From contig NW_017264205.1 of NCBI RefSeq assembly GCF_001619985.1, positions 310,001 to 374,000 on the forward strand: a stretch of 64,000 nucleotides of DNA, in the 5' to 3' direction. The notes beneath the pieces were generated by a model. It did not search any database. It worked only from the letters and a program-made list of their open reading frames with translations, and was not told the DNA's origin. The first letter of the stretch is position 1, and each line of letters starts with the position of its first letter. The position numbers and the translations under genes were made by a program. This DNA comes from Xylona heveae TC161 (lineage: Eukaryota; Ascomycota; Xylonomycetes; Xylonales; Xylonaceae). Of the stretch, positions 11,953 through 24,113 are shown in pieces.

Positions 11953-12708
11953 ATGGCAGACAAGACACCCTTTCAGATTCAACGGGATCAATTAGTCGGC
12001 GAGATTGGACTCGTATGTTCCTCCTCCCTTTCTTCCTGTACTAATTATCACGTCTTTTATCATCTCCTCCACCTCTCCTGTCTCTTATCTCTAACTCTCT
12101 TACTCCTTCCTCTTATTTTTCCCTTTCTCTCACTCCATCTCTCCCACCATTCCTCGAACACCCTACTCCAAACACTGCCCTTCTTCCCGTCCTATCACAT
12201 GAAACTCAGAATACCATTCTCGTCAGAAACGCTAACCACAAGTCTCCCGGTTACAGAGTCTCGAAATGGTTCTTCAGAATCTAAATAAGCTTAATCGCGG
12301 CCTCGAAAGCATCATCGAGGTACGTTTCTTTGTGTTTCTTCTCCAGTTCATTAATTTGCTATTAGTAGCAGTTAGCTTGACACTTTCGATAAGCGGACTC
12401 GGACAAAAACACAAATCAGACAAACATAGCTAACACGCCCCCGTTGGCAACAACAACAACAGGTCGGCAACGAATTCTCCTCTGTCGAAGCGCTGTGGTC
12501 GTCATTCGAAAACGTCATGGCCAAAGACAAGGGCGCACAGAGTGATGCAGAGTCTGGTGAAGCTCAGGCTGAAGCTGAAGCCGGGGCCGAAGCCGAAGCT
12601 GGGGCCGGTCACAATCGAAGTCGAACGCAAAGTCAAGCTGGAACATATGGAGTTAAAGACGAGGACCGTACGCAAAGTCGAGAACAAGCACAAGGTTACG
12701 ATGAATAA
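11953..12708 (+). CDS. dad1: DASH complex subunit Dad1
   Basis: Three exons, 11953..12012, 12257..12319 and 12463..12708, encode 122 residues. The conserved core spans the splice junctions: [14 protein letters not shown], then [20 protein letters not shown], then [19 protein letters not shown]. This is the Dad1 pattern of the fungal DASH/Dam1 kinetochore ring, which couples chromosomes to spindle microtubules. The remaining 55 residues form a low-complexity Glu/Ala/Gly tail made of GAA-GCT-type codon repeats, longer than in yeast Dad1. Intron 1 is long (244 nt) and strongly C/T-rich; intron 2 is 143 nt and ends in a CAACAACAACAACAG tract. All three exon joins keep phase 0. Confidence 0.93.
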
Positions 12709-13350
12709 GGCACTTTGCAGTTGATTGATCAGTCGATGCTAGTTGAATAAATAAACAGATAGATGAATATACCCACGTTTCATATACAGGACTGCATATT
12801 CTATTTCCTGCCGCTGCTCAACGACTTAAATTGTATACTAGTAATCACACATTCGACAACTCATAACCACGACGCGCATATATGGATCATTGAATGTTAT
12901 TAATTATTGAAAAAGGGAGGCGTTCAGCATCCATCGCATAGAGCATAGCTGCATTAAGAGTAAGACAGACCTGGGGATGATTGTTGTTTGGGGGGGGTTG
13001 TACATCTTGTTGGCCCCCGTCCCATCTCCCCCCTCTTGCGGCAATGACACGAGAAATGGGGTAGATTGGGAGCGTTAGGTCAGGTCAGCGGATAGGGTAG
13101 AGAGTAGGTTGAAAAGGGTTAGGTAGGTAAGGCGGAAATAAGAAAAAAGGTAAAAAGAAAAGAAAAAAATAGTCTAAATGGTTCATCATCACTCCTAGAA
13201 TAAGCCCTTTCCTCCCAGTTCCCGCCACCCAAAGACAATTGATGTTTAAAAAAAAGGGAAACGGGGATTAGGCTTCGTTCTAAATCATTTCCCGCTTGCG
13301 GCTTCCTTTGCTCCCTTCAAACAGTTCTCTGCGCCCGTTTTGGAAATCGC
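12709..13350. other. Convergent spacer between dad1 and acl2
   Basis: Noncoding 3' flanks of two convergent genes. It contains a G-run near 12990 and short GGTTAGGTAGG-like repeats near 13120. No gene was recognised. Confidence 0.6.
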
Positions 13351-15487
13351 TTACAGAGTGAACTCCTTGACATCGCCCATGTCCTTTCCAGGGTTCAGAG
13401 CAAGAGGGACGATACCAGAGACGTGCATGTCAGGGCCGTAGACGTGCATGTCGAGCTGCAGCTCCTGGCCGACACCCTTGATGTTCTTGAGACCCTCCTG
13501 GTAGTTGGGACCGGCACGACGGACCCAGATCTGGACCTTGTGAGCGTTGAGGGCGGGAGCGTACTCGCGGAGAGCACGGATGACACCCTTGAAAGTGGAA
13601 GCGACCTATCAAATGTGTTAATTGCTGATTTGAAAAAAGATGGATTAAAGTGGCTGGGCGCATTCAAGACTTACGTTGGTGAAGTTGGCAATACCACCAC
13701 CAATGAAGAGGACCTTGCCCTCGGGGTGCTCAGGAGCGCGGAGCATCAGGTCAAGCACGGTACGGGCGTAGTGGAAGGTCTGGGTCTCGGTCGGGGCACC
13801 AGAGTATTCACCATAGTTGGCGAGTTCGTTGGCGAAGCCAGCAGAGGCAATGGCATCGGCATAGACGACGGAGGCACCACCACCAGCGACAAGAGTCCAG
13901 ATACGGCCACTGCCGTTGATGATGGTGAGCTTGAGCGAAGCACCAGTCTTGGCGTCAAGCTCGGCAATGTAAGCCTCCTCCTTGCTAAGCTCACGGCCAA
14001 AGGGAGCGGGGAACTCCATTGGCGGGCCAGCATCAATCTCAACCTTGCCGTCCTTGGGGGCAATGATGGGGAGACCGAGGTTAGCGGGGCTGCGAGCGAC
14101 GGCCCACTTCACACCACACTCAAACTCAGCGGTCTGGTCGAGCTTGGCAGCAAGGTCAAGGAAGTGAACATCAGCGGAGGTAGCATCGGCGTTGGGGATG
14201 ACGACCAGAGGGTTGATCTCGAGGTAGCTAAACGAGCATGTCAGCTGCAAACCGGCCTAACATAAAGCGTGGAGGGCTTTACGCACGTGAACTGGCAGTC
14301 AACGTAGACAGCGTAGAGTCTGGAGATGAAGTCGACAAGGACATTGTGGACACCCTTGGGGACGTTCTTCAAGAGAGTGTTGGCAATTTCCTCGTTTGAA
14401 GGGTACTCCTTGAGGTCAACGGGGATAAGAAGCTTCTGGGCCTTGGCATCGACATCACCGACATCGACACCACCTTCGTGAGTGAAAAGGATCCAGTCAC
14501 CCTAAAAGACGGGAAACAAGCATTGTCAGCCTTATGCACACCGGCAGCGACAAAAATATGCACGACATGTTTTAGACAGCGTGCTAAAATGGTGTGGCCC
14601 GACGGCCCGGTGCGTGACAGCGGGCCGAACCAAGAGAAGGGTAAGGGGCAAGGGGAAGGGGGATGGAGTGGATAGTGGGTTTTGGCTTTTCGTGTCTGTG
14701 GGTTCATGCAGGGACATAACATGTGAAGCAGATTGATGGCTGGGATTAGGGCATGGTGCAAAATATTGTGGTTAGTCTCCGTTCGTCCGTGGAGTGACCC
14801 GAGAAACCGAGACGCAATAAATAACGCCCCTTTCCCCAGCCAACAAAACAGACATGAAATGAAGAACAAAAACCAGAAATATTTCCAGCCGTTTCCGCGA
14901 CAAAAATCCAGAGAAGTGAATTGATTGGGTAATTCGCTGGGAAATTGCATAGATATGCAATGCTGCAGACTTTGTCTTGGAAGACCCGAGTCCCGTGACT
15001 CCAGGTACCTCGTTGACCGGCCGGTAGGGAAGTATTTTGCACGTACCTCTCGTACTGAGTTGATGTTGATGTAGTACTCGGTCTCCTGGGCGTGAGGGCA
15101 GAAAGGCTCAACGAGGAAGTTTCTCAAAACACCCTTGACGGTCTCAACCTGCACGGGCTTGCCGGCACGCTCCTCAACCCACTGACGGGCCTCAGGCCAG
15201 GTCTTCTTGAGGCCCAAAAGACCGCTCTTGCCTCGTCGCTTGATCAGCTGGTCGGGCTTGGCGACGAAAAGAGCATCCTTGGCGAGCAACCAAGGGTAGG
15301 TAGCCTCAGCCTGGTCAAGGACAGAGGCGACTGAAGCATCCTCGGGGAAGTAGATGGTGGCAAGCTTAGGGGGAGGGTTGTGGACGGCGGGCTTGGGCAG
15401 CGGTGTAGGCTTGATGACAGGCGCTCTGGTGAGGTGGTAGTTGATGATGGCCTTGCCGTCGGCCTCGGAGATGGACTTGGCGGACAT
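13351..15487 (-). CDS. acl2: ATP-citrate lyase small subunit (N-terminal ACLY half)
   Basis: Exons on the minus strand are 15487..15047, 14501..14287, 14227..13675 and 13605..13351, giving 487 residues; all joins keep phase. The protein corresponds to the N-terminal, ATP-grasp/citrate-binding half of animal [24 protein letters not shown] near residue 85-105, [20 protein letters not shown] at the first junction, and [11 protein letters not shown] at the second. With Acl1 it forms the cytosolic enzyme converting citrate, CoA and ATP to acetyl-CoA and oxaloacetate, feeding lipid, sterol and polyketide synthesis and histone acetylation. Intron 1 is 545 nt, long for a fungus. It is transcribed divergently from acl1, an arrangement known in Pezizomycotina. 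A long antisense frame across exon 3 is a codon-bias shadow. Confidence 0.97.
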
Positions 15488-15722
15488 TGTGATGGAGAAG
15501 AGGAGTTTCTAAGGGAAAATCTGTCGAATGTAAGTACGGATTCTGTACCCGCAAAGTCGCTGCTTTCTCCCCTCGAAGCCAAGCTCAAAACGAAGTGGAA
15601 CTGAGTAAAGAAGCAAGAGACAAGGGCCCGAAGCGGGAATTCGAAGCAGTTCGAATCAAAGAAAGCCGAGTGGGGTTTCTTAGAATTCGAGCACCTGTTT
15701 CTTCCCTTCTTTGCCAACCCCT

Positions 15723-15760
15723 CAAATTGGCTGTCCAGCTACACGGGAGCAGCCAATTTG
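15723..15760. promoter_or_regulatory. Perfect 11-bp inverted repeat containing two CCAAT boxes
   Basis: CAAATTGGCTG (15723-15733) and CAGCCAATTTG (15750-15760) are exact reverse complements separated by 16 bases, about 240 bases before the acl2 ATG. Each arm contains a CCAAT pentamer, one in each orientation. CCAAT is the core bound by the heterotrimeric Hap/AnCF complex in Aspergillus; binding here is inferred. Confidence 0.6.
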
Positions 15761-18552
15761 TTGGAACCGGAGCAAAACGGGAAGGCCAGTCTTTGTTGCT
15801 TCGCCATTGACGGAGATTTTGCGGCGGCAAAGCTTACCTCGAAATATGAAGAAGTTGATGGATTGTCGAAAACCGGTCCGGAGGTTCAAACGACCAGATG
15901 CAGGACCACGGGGAGAGGAGGAAAAAAAGTTGGAGTGTCTTTGCTCAACGACACTGAACAAGACTCGTTGTGGAGAGAGATGGATTGAGCTCGTTCGAAG
16001 GGGAGCACACGAGCAGACGATATGGAGATGATGAGAGAAGAGATGGAAAGAGAAAGGGAAGCTTTGGTGGGGAGAAGGGAGAGAATTGACGAATGGGCCC
16101 GAAGGTGTTGGTGGTCGAGGTGGAGGAGAAGGAATTCGCGATGGTTTGGGGCTTTGGGAATTTGGGGCGGCGGTCAGCGGGAACGGAGGGGAGCTGTGTG
16201 TCCGCAGTCAAAAAAAGGTGAGTGAGCCGGGGACCGCCAAGGGTTATGTGGGCAGGTGTCGGGAACAGGAAAGAGAAAGCTTTGGGAAGCACGAATTGCG
16301 ACGCTAATGACCGAATCTCTAGCAGAGGGGGCGGGTTGAGCAAGAAATTAATCAGTTCAATGGGTCAACCAGGTTTTCTGGTCTCTTGGGCGGGAGACCA
16401 TAAGCTGAAGAGGATGGTCGGATATGCACACGCAGAAGACGCATACGAAGGGGGGGCAAGGGAAGCTACGGGAACAGTTGAGCGAGCGACACACAGACAG
16501 ACGAGACCCGAGACCCTTTTTGATGACCCGCCAACGACTTTAGTTCGGCGGGTAAGCGAGAGTAGAGGATAATGGCACCTCCGACCGGCGAACGCCCACC
16601 GAAAAGACGCCAGGGTACAGAGCCAGGGCAAGGGATTTTCGAAAGGAAGGACGGGGGAAGACGACCGACCACGGACGCCGAGTTGAAAGCTCAGGGCTTT
16701 GGTGTACCTGAGACTAGACGGTACTTGCAGATACGACCATATTTTCCCATTGACGCCTCGGCTACCTGCGATGAACCTTCGGTGTCCTACGAGAGCTACG
16801 GGCTTCTCCGTTGAGAATGCAAGAAAATTGCAAGTACCATTTTGAGTACATTGTGGGTATTTGCTTACGTACGCAAGGGGATCGGAACTTGGCAGAACTA
16901 AGCAATGGATTCACAAGCCTCGAAGGGCGCAGCATATCGGCGAAAGAGAGAAGAAAAAAGATGGTACGAGTGCGGTCCTCAGCCGGTATAGGAACCTGTC
17001 GACAGGGATCCGAGTGTCAAAAGTGGCAGCTGCTCTGGTCTTGCACTTTTGGTCTGAGCACTCGGACCATCTGGGGCCACAGGGCAAGACAGACTTTTGA
17101 GCCACACGACAAGCAAACGCCGCGGCAATCTTGCGCGACTCCCGAATTCCGCGAGATGCCTGTCTGCAGGCATGCATGCTTTTAATCCACATGGGAAAAA
17201 TAAACAGAAGATCGGCGTCAACAAGACACACCCCTCTCGGAGATCATCAGAAATCTATGACGCAGCATCATGCCGTCACGGAGGTTGAGGCGGGGTTTTC
17301 GCGCATGTTGTTTTGTCGGGAGAAAGAGAGCGTTTGATATTCCCTTCAAGAGGAAAATGAGAGAAGCTTTCTTCAGGGGAGAGATCAGGTACGCAGGTAC
17401 CAGGAGTACTTTGGGGACGTACTGCGCCGTACCAGAGTTGGAGTTCCCCAACATTCCCTAGACCCCTGACCAGCCAGAGCTCGCTTGGGGTGATTGGCTC
17501 GGTCTGTTTCGGAATAGGTAGACTTTAGCTGCTCCCCACCGAATCCCCCCTGGCGTGGGCTCATCCCATTCCCATCGCCCTTCAACTGTTGAATCGGGCA
17601 CTAAAATCAACTAAAACCACCTCTAATGCCAGCATCACTCGTGCTTTTATCGCCAGTGTCCCTAGACGCCTATCACTCCCTCAACTGCCGGCCTTGTTGG
17701 TGCTGCTACTGCTACTACTGCCGCCGCTGCGGCTAAACGTTCTGTCGTGGTGAAAGCTACCAAGATACGCCCTCAACTGGGTAGAAGGGAAGTGGGAAAA
17801 AAGAAGTGCCGAAGCCATTGTTATTGTGTGCGACAACAACGGAAATCTCGTTGTTAGTCTCTCCGCCTCGTCAGCCTAGTTGGACCCGACATTATTATTG
17901 TCAGGCAAGCCCACTATTATTTTGCAGCAACTTTTTGCTCCGTTCCCACCACACAACGATCCAACCCGCGCACTTACGCTCCCACCAAAGCCTTAGCTAG
18001 CCCCCCGGTTCGGATTCCCTACCTGGTCGGAAAGCGAGGAATTTCTACTCACACGCACCTGCCTTTACTCTCACCGCACACAACGACCCAAGCTTCACTC
18101 TTCAGTCCCCAAGGTGTCGCACGCACACACATTTCTCTTACCGCACTACTCAAAAGTTACCTCCACCGAGGGGAACGCCCAAAGAAAGTGACCAAGAGGA
18201 CCCTCGCTCCCAGGAATCGCCCTCCCCTTCTCATCAACCAAAATCCAATTATCCCCAATTCATCATCTCCTCCTCCAACCCTTCTCCTCATCCCACTTCT
18301 CCAACACTCCTCCCCATCCTTTCTCCAGGCCTCGTCCGCTTCTCTCTAAATTTTTACATCTTGACGAGCCTTGCTTGGACGGCATTGCTCATACTTGGAG
18401 AGAACTAATTTCTTCTCGCCTTGTTTTTCTTCGAGGTAACGACGATTTTCTTTAGCCTGCGTCTCTACATTCCATCCCAGCACCATCTCTACCTCGAAGC
18501 TCTCTGCAGCTCGTAGCAGTGCACGCGAAACCACAGATTCCTCACGTTGATT

Positions 18553-18737
18553 GTGAGTGGCTGTGAGCTTTGAGCGCATCGGCAAGCTCACCTCGTTCTG
18601 CGTGCTCCTGCAAGCGTTGAACGGCAGCAGAAGAGTGTGGGCGGAGAATTGCTACCCTAGCTTTCCCATTCAGCCTCGTTACATCAAGATGATTTTTGCG
18701 AGATCCTCAATGCTAACGCATCTTGTTCTATCAACAG
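18553..18737 (+). other. Probable intron in the acl1 5' leader
   Basis: A GTGAGT donor at 18553 and a CTAAC branch site near 18714 followed by a CAG acceptor ending at 18737 define a 185-nt leader intron. It ends 40 bases before the acl1 ATG. The branch-to-acceptor spacing is typical of fungal introns; the donor choice is less certain. Confidence 0.55.
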
Positions 18738-18777
18738 ATTTATTTTTCTTATTAGTATCTTCAAAACAACCTGCACA

Positions 18778-21063
18778 ATGGCCATTGAGACGCCCAAGGT
18801 CAACGGCACCACCAACGGCACGGCCACCCCGGCCCCGTTGTCTGTCAACGACAACATCCGCCGCTTCTCCCCCGCCAGCCGGCCCTTGAGCCCTACCGCC
18901 GACTACACTCTCTTCACCAACAAGACAAGATGTTTCGTCTAGTAAGTCGGGCAACAAGAATTAGAGCTTGAAAATGGCCAAATAAAATGAGAAATGCTGA
19001 CAGCAGGAAAACAGCGGTCTGCAGCCCCGTGCCGTCCAGGGCATGCTCGACTTTGACTTCATCTGCAAGCGCGAGAAGCCCTCCGTTGCCGGTATCATCT
19101 ACACTTTCGGTGGCCAGTTCGTCAGCAAGATGTAGGTTTGGCCCGCAGCAGGCAGATTTCATTTCAATGGCAATGGCCCCGCTGACAAGGTTCTCGAAAT
19201 GCAGGTACTGGGGTACCAGCGAGACCCTCCTTCCCGTCTACCAGAAGGTCGACCAGGCCATGGCCAAGCACACTGATGTTGACACTGTCGTCAACTTTGC
19301 TTCCTCGCGAAGTGTTTACAGCTCTACCATGGAGCTGATGGAGTTCCCCCAGGTCCGCACCATTGCCATCATTGCTGAGGGTGTCCCCGAGAGAGTAAGT
19401 CATGACTGTGGATTTATTTGCGCATCGCCCCCAATTGGAGCCCCATCCAGCTAACCCGCATGTTCTAGCGCGCTCGTGAAATCCTCTACGTTGCCAAGAA
19501 GAAGGGCATCACCATCATTGGCCCCGCCACTGTTGGTGGTATCAAGCCTGGTTCTTTCAAGATTGGTAACACTGGTGGTATGATGGACAACATTGTCGCC
19601 TCCAAGCTCTACCGCAAGGGCTCTGTGGGCTACGTCTCCAAGTCTGGTGGTATGTCCAACGAGCTCAACAACATTGTCTCCCAAACCACCGACGGTGTGT
19701 ACGAGGGTGTTGCCATTGGTGGTGACCGTTACCCCGGTACCACTTTCATCGACCACTTGCTCCGTTACCAGGCCGACCCCGAGTGCAAGATCCTTCTGCT
19801 GCTCGGTGAAGTTGGTGGTGTTGAGGAGTACCGCGTCATTGAGGCCGTCAAGAAGGGCGTCATCAACAAGCCTGTCGTCGCCTGGGCCATTGGTACCTGC
19901 GCTAGCATGTTCAAGACTGAGGTCCAGTTCGGTCACGCTGGTTCCTTTGCCAACTCTCAGCTCGAGACTGCCGCCTCCAAGAACAAGGCCATGAAGGAGG
20001 CCGGCATCTTCGTTCCTGAGACCTTTGAGGACCTGCCCAAGCTTCTCAAGTCCGTCTACGATGACCTTGTCTCCAAGGGCACCATCAAGCCCGCCCCCGA
20101 GCCTGCCGTTCCTAAGATCCCCATCGACTACTCGTGGGCCCAGGAGCTCGGTCTCGTTCGTAAGCCCGCTGCTTTCATCTCCACCATCTCCGACGACCGT
20201 GGCCAGGAGCTGCTCTACGCCGGTATGCCCATCTCCGATGTCTTCAAGGAGGAGATTGGCATTGGTGGTGTCATGTCTCTTCTGTGGTTCCGCCGCCGCC
20301 TCCCCGACTACGCCAGCAAGTTCTTGGAGATGGTTCTTATGCTCACGGCCGACCACGGTCCCGCCGTGTCTGGTGCCATGAACACCATCATCACCACCCG
20401 TGCCGGCAAGGACCTCATCTCCGCTCTCGTCAGCGGTCTCTTGACCATTGGTTCTCGTTTCGGTGGTGCCCTGGACGGTGCCGCCGAGGAGTTCACCAAA
20501 GCTTTCGACAAGGGTCTCAGCCCCCGTGACTTTGTTGACAACATGCGCAAGGCCAACAAGCTGAGTAAGTACATTCTGTTTATGCTTGACAGTATTCTTT
20601 TTCCCGCAGCGAACTAATTCTTGGATTAGTCCCCGGTATTGGTCACCGTGTCAAGTCGCGGAACAACCCCGACCTTCGTGTCGAGCTCGTCAAGGAGTTC
20701 GTCAAGAAGCGATTCCCCAGCTCTAAGCTCCTCGACTACGCCATTGCTGTCGAGAGTGTCACCACCTCCAAGAAGGACAACCTCATCCTTAACGTTGACG
20801 GTTGCGTTGCCGTCTGCTTCGTTGACCTGCTCCGCAGCTGCGGTGCCTTCACTGGCGAGGAGGCTGAGGACTACCTCAAGATGGGTGTCCTCAACGGTCT
20901 GTTCGTTCTTGGTCGGTCTATTGGTCTGATTGCCCACTTCCTTGACCAGAAGAGACTGCGGACTGGTCTGTACCGTCACCCTTGGGACGACATTACCTAC
21001 CTCCTCCCCAGCCTTGCTCAGAAGGCTCCTGGGGCCGAAGGTCGTATCGAGGTCAACCTATAA
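18778..21063 (+). CDS. acl1: ATP-citrate lyase large subunit (C-terminal ACLY half)
   Basis: Exons are 18778..18941, 19015..19131, 19205..19394, 19469..20564 and 20630..21063, giving 666 residues with all phases consistent. The protein matches the C-terminal half of animal ACLY: a CoA-binding/succinyl-CoA-synthetase-like part with the phosphohistidine-loop sequence [10 protein letters not shown], then a citrate-synthase-like part containing [17 protein letters not shown] and [14 protein letters not shown]. With Acl2 it forms cytosolic ATP-citrate lyase. The first 30 residues are low-complexity ([10 protein letters not shown]) and little conserved. Codon use is strongly biased towards C-ending codons, suggesting high expression. 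This bias also creates a 301-codon open frame on the opposite strand, which I do not consider a gene. Confidence 0.97.
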
Positions 21064-21794
21064 GCAAAGAATTGAGCAATGGTTATCTGATTGGATTTGG
21101 TGTGGGAATTCGATGTTGCGCGTGCCGTGTGTCCAACAAGCTTTTGCGTTGGCCCCTATCTTCTCATCTATCTCTTCTTATTTTTACCCCTTGTAGGGAA
21201 TTCATACGCGCCATGATTAATAGAATCTAATTCAACGATTAAATTTCAAATGATGCAAAGTTTACACGTCAATCGGTTATCCGTGACATCAGATTGAGTG
21301 CTGTGAGATTTCCACTTTATGCAGTGTCAGCCCCTTGGCCGTGTCCCAGTTCCCAACAACTCTCTTGGGTGCCCCTGCCTACGTATCATGTGAGAAAATG
21401 TCATCGGCGACTTTTCTGCCGAGGGCGGTGAACCGAGAAGCACCGGTAGCTTTGTACCTGGAAGCGTAATTTTGACCAAAGCTTGGACCCTGTCAACACC
21501 ATGAGCATTACTTGGTGCCCTGTGTATAACGTTTGACATCCTTGGCACATGCGACATGATAATACCTTATTGAATTTGACAGAGACTTAGTGTTCACTCT
21601 TGACTTCTCACTGAAGTTAATTCGTTAAACGCAACCGGTACCAGTGGCATCCTCAAGCTGTAAGACTGCTGGCAGGACTTCACTAGCTGTACGGAACTCC
21701 TGACGCGACGGTGCGCTCTCGAATAGCTTGTCAATTATATCTTACAGATCCCAGCTTTGTCGGGCTTTGAGCGGAAGACATACATGATCACATC
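21064..21794. other. Intergenic between acl1 and orc6
   Basis: No gene was recognised. It contains the acl1 3' flank and, presumably, the orc6 promoter. Confidence 0.6.
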
Positions 21795-23815
21795 ATGAAT
21801 CGCAATATCGAGAATACTCTCGGGGGATTAATCCCCACTCTCTCTGGCCCAGTGCCCGAGGAACTTGTCACGCTTGCCGCATCACTTGTCACACAGTCTC
21901 GCTCAAAGGCGAGTAATTTGAAACCAGAGGAGGAGATTGCTCGGGGTTATGCTTGTGCGCATTTGGCTGCTGAAAGGTGGGTCTACTGTGCATTGCAATC
22001 GTGCTCGACTCTTTCTGCACATCTTGCCACAAATATATCCTTGGACCATAACAACGAAAGCTATCTGGGCGACTAATGTACAAGGAATAGGTTAAAACAA
22101 CGATTTAATCTCCCCAAAATAGAGCCCCGGCCACCCTGTCCACCCCGCGTTTACCAGGCTCTTTACCGACATCTCGAAAATGCGATTCCAGAGCGACGAG
22201 GACGCGGTCGACCCAAGAAAATCGATATCGCAAGTGCCATGGCTGGAGACGAAGAAGGAGTGCCAAAGACATCAACCGGCAGCGAAGAGAAAGGCCGAGG
22301 TCGACAACCACCGAATGGTAACAGGAGTAATTCTGGAGCAGACTTGTCGCGTAAACGGAAGGCTCCCGGCGACGAGGACATTCCTCTGATTACACCGCAA
22401 CGCGGAAGAGGGAGGCCAAGAAAGATCACAAGTCATCACCCTCTACCTGAGCCTTCCAATGATGACAAGGTACCGTTGTGGGTCATGCCCATGGTTCGAC
22501 ATGTCTGCAAAACGCTCGAGACGCCCGCGGCGCCGCCACATGTATACGCTGGAGTATCGTCCGTTCTGCCAAGGTTTCAGGAAGAAGACAGTCATAAAGA
22601 CGGTCGAGAAAAGCGAGATGGAGGGATTGTACAGTCAACGCAGGAGCCCGAATCAGTTACTCCATTGGATGAAACAGAGGCGCCGACAGATTCGACTGGC
22701 GAGTCCCAGGGAGCAGAGCAGCATCAACGGCAAGATGAATTGCAGCCACCAGACGTCAATACCCCCCCAAAGTCCAATACCGTTGCGTCTACTGCTGTCG
22801 ACGGGAGCACAAAGAGAGTCGCAAAACCTAATGGGAGATTACATCTTCCTCCGCTGATACTCGCGGTATATTTCTTCGTTGTCGCGCGTCTGATGAACCA
22901 GGAAACGAGCCCAGAGGAGTACATGCGTCTTCGCAGACAAGCCATGGACGCTATCGGGGTATGGGCAGCCAGTTTAACACCCGATGCGAGGAAGAAGTTT
23001 ATCGCTGATCCTGCGACGGCGAAATTTATGGGGTCTGGCGTTGAACGCGCTTTGAATACTGGTAACTCAGGCTCTCAGGTCATCAGTGACACCCAAACGA
23101 CGAGCAATGACGCCAATGATAATGCCAACGCCACAGCAACAGAAGAGGCACCAGAATTACAAGACAGAAGCACCCTTGAGAACGCATTCAACGACCAATT
23201 CTTCTTCCCCTCGGGACTCGTGGATCGCGCCTTGCAAAACATGGCGAAACAAGGGTGGTTAAAGATGGAGTGGTTCCAGAACATTATTCCTGGTGCAGGC
23301 GTACGGGTCGGTGGCGGCGATAGCAGTATCCCTGATGCTGCCGATGCGGCTGCCGATATATCTGCCAACGACGGCAGAAGAAGAGGAAGGCCCGGTCGTC
23401 CTCGCAGACAAGTGGCCACATCTGATCCAGATGCCATGGATATTGATACGCCGCAGGAACTAGACGAGGATGATCAAGACGTGTATGCTGAACGAGAAGA
23501 TGACGAAGCAGAGCAACAGGCCTTTGTCGCACAGGATGATCCCAGTCTACAAAGCGGCCTGGGTAGTATGGTATGTTTCGCATTTCCTCCAGCTTTACTT
23601 ACGATTTCTTTCTCATTTTCGATTCCCCCCGTCAAAATATTGCGTCCAATTTTGCTGGTTTCTAACATTCCCCGCAGCTCAATCCCCGAGTCGACTTTCT
23701 CCATCCAGCCCGTCGAGAAGAATATAAAGATTGGAAAGCAGGTATTCTTGCCCGAGTCGACGAGGTGGAACTCCAACGCTCTGCTGCCGGTGCTCCGAAC
23801 CCTGTGGCCGTATAG
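21795..23815 (+). CDS. orc6: Origin recognition complex subunit 6, with AT-hook motifs
   Basis: Exons 21795..21976, 22091..23570 and 23678..23815 encode 599 residues. The N-terminus has the fungal Orc6 cyclin-like domain: IENTLGGLIPTLSGPVPEEL, then EEEIARGYACAHLAAERLKQ, then PRPPCPPRVYQALYRHLE. The last exon ends in RREEYKDWKAGILARVDEVE, matching the short C-terminal helix by which metazoan ORC6 binds ORC3. Orc6 helps load MCM helicases at replication origins. Three AT-hook-like motifs are visible: RRGRGRPKK (96-104), RGRGRPRK (165-172) and RRRGRPGRPRR near 490, in a low-complexity acidic/basic linker. A second folded segment lies around residues 185-370 (PLWVMPMVRHVCKTLE, LILAVYFFVVARLM). 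Confidence 0.9.
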
Positions 23816-23888
23816 TAGCCTGTAGTAGCATAGCACAGCACGCTCAATTTACTCTCTATATATTCATATCCTCTTCTTTTGATCGGGC

Positions 23889-23909
23889 TTTTTTTTTTTT
23901 TTTTTTTTT
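23889..23909 (+). repeat. Poly-T tract (21 T)
   Basis: A homopolymer T run lies about 70 bases after the orc6 stop codon, in the 3' flank. Confidence 0.9.
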
Positions 23910-24113
23910 GTTTTACATTGATTGATCATTTTTCTCGGTGTATTTCGCGTTTGCTCTGGCTTTTTCCTTGTTGCCTATTCCTCATTGACCCGTGACTCTT
24001 TTACTAGTCGTGATATAAGTCCCGATGTCGAATATAGTTGATCGATGAACTATTATTTGCCATTTCTTGAAGTTGAGGAAGAGATATATTGCAAAGTACA
24101 ATACTTGCCTAGT

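Larger units (their letters stand above)
15488..18777. other. Divergent promoter region of the ATP-citrate lyase genes (3.3 kb)
   Basis: No independent gene was recognised in the spacer between the acl2 and acl1 starts. It should contain the promoters and leaders for both subunits. The 18.0-18.7 kb part is strongly C/T-rich, typical of leaders of highly expressed fungal genes. A CCAAT inverted repeat and a probable leader intron are listed separately. Confidence 0.6.

Noticed and set aside
13423-14265. 280-codon open frame on the plus strand inside acl2
   Set aside because: It is the antisense shadow of a strongly codon-biased exon; it crosses the acl2 intron 13674..13606 and has no family resemblance.
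14369-15487. 372-codon continuous frame covering acl2 exon 1 and beyond
   Set aside because: It reads through the 545-nt intron into a wrong frame; splicing at 15047/14501 restores the conserved EGDWILF block.
19451-20356. 301-codon open frame on the minus strand inside acl1
   Set aside because: Antisense shadow caused by the C-ending codon bias of acl1; the translation is Gly/Val/Leu/Asp-rich without motifs.
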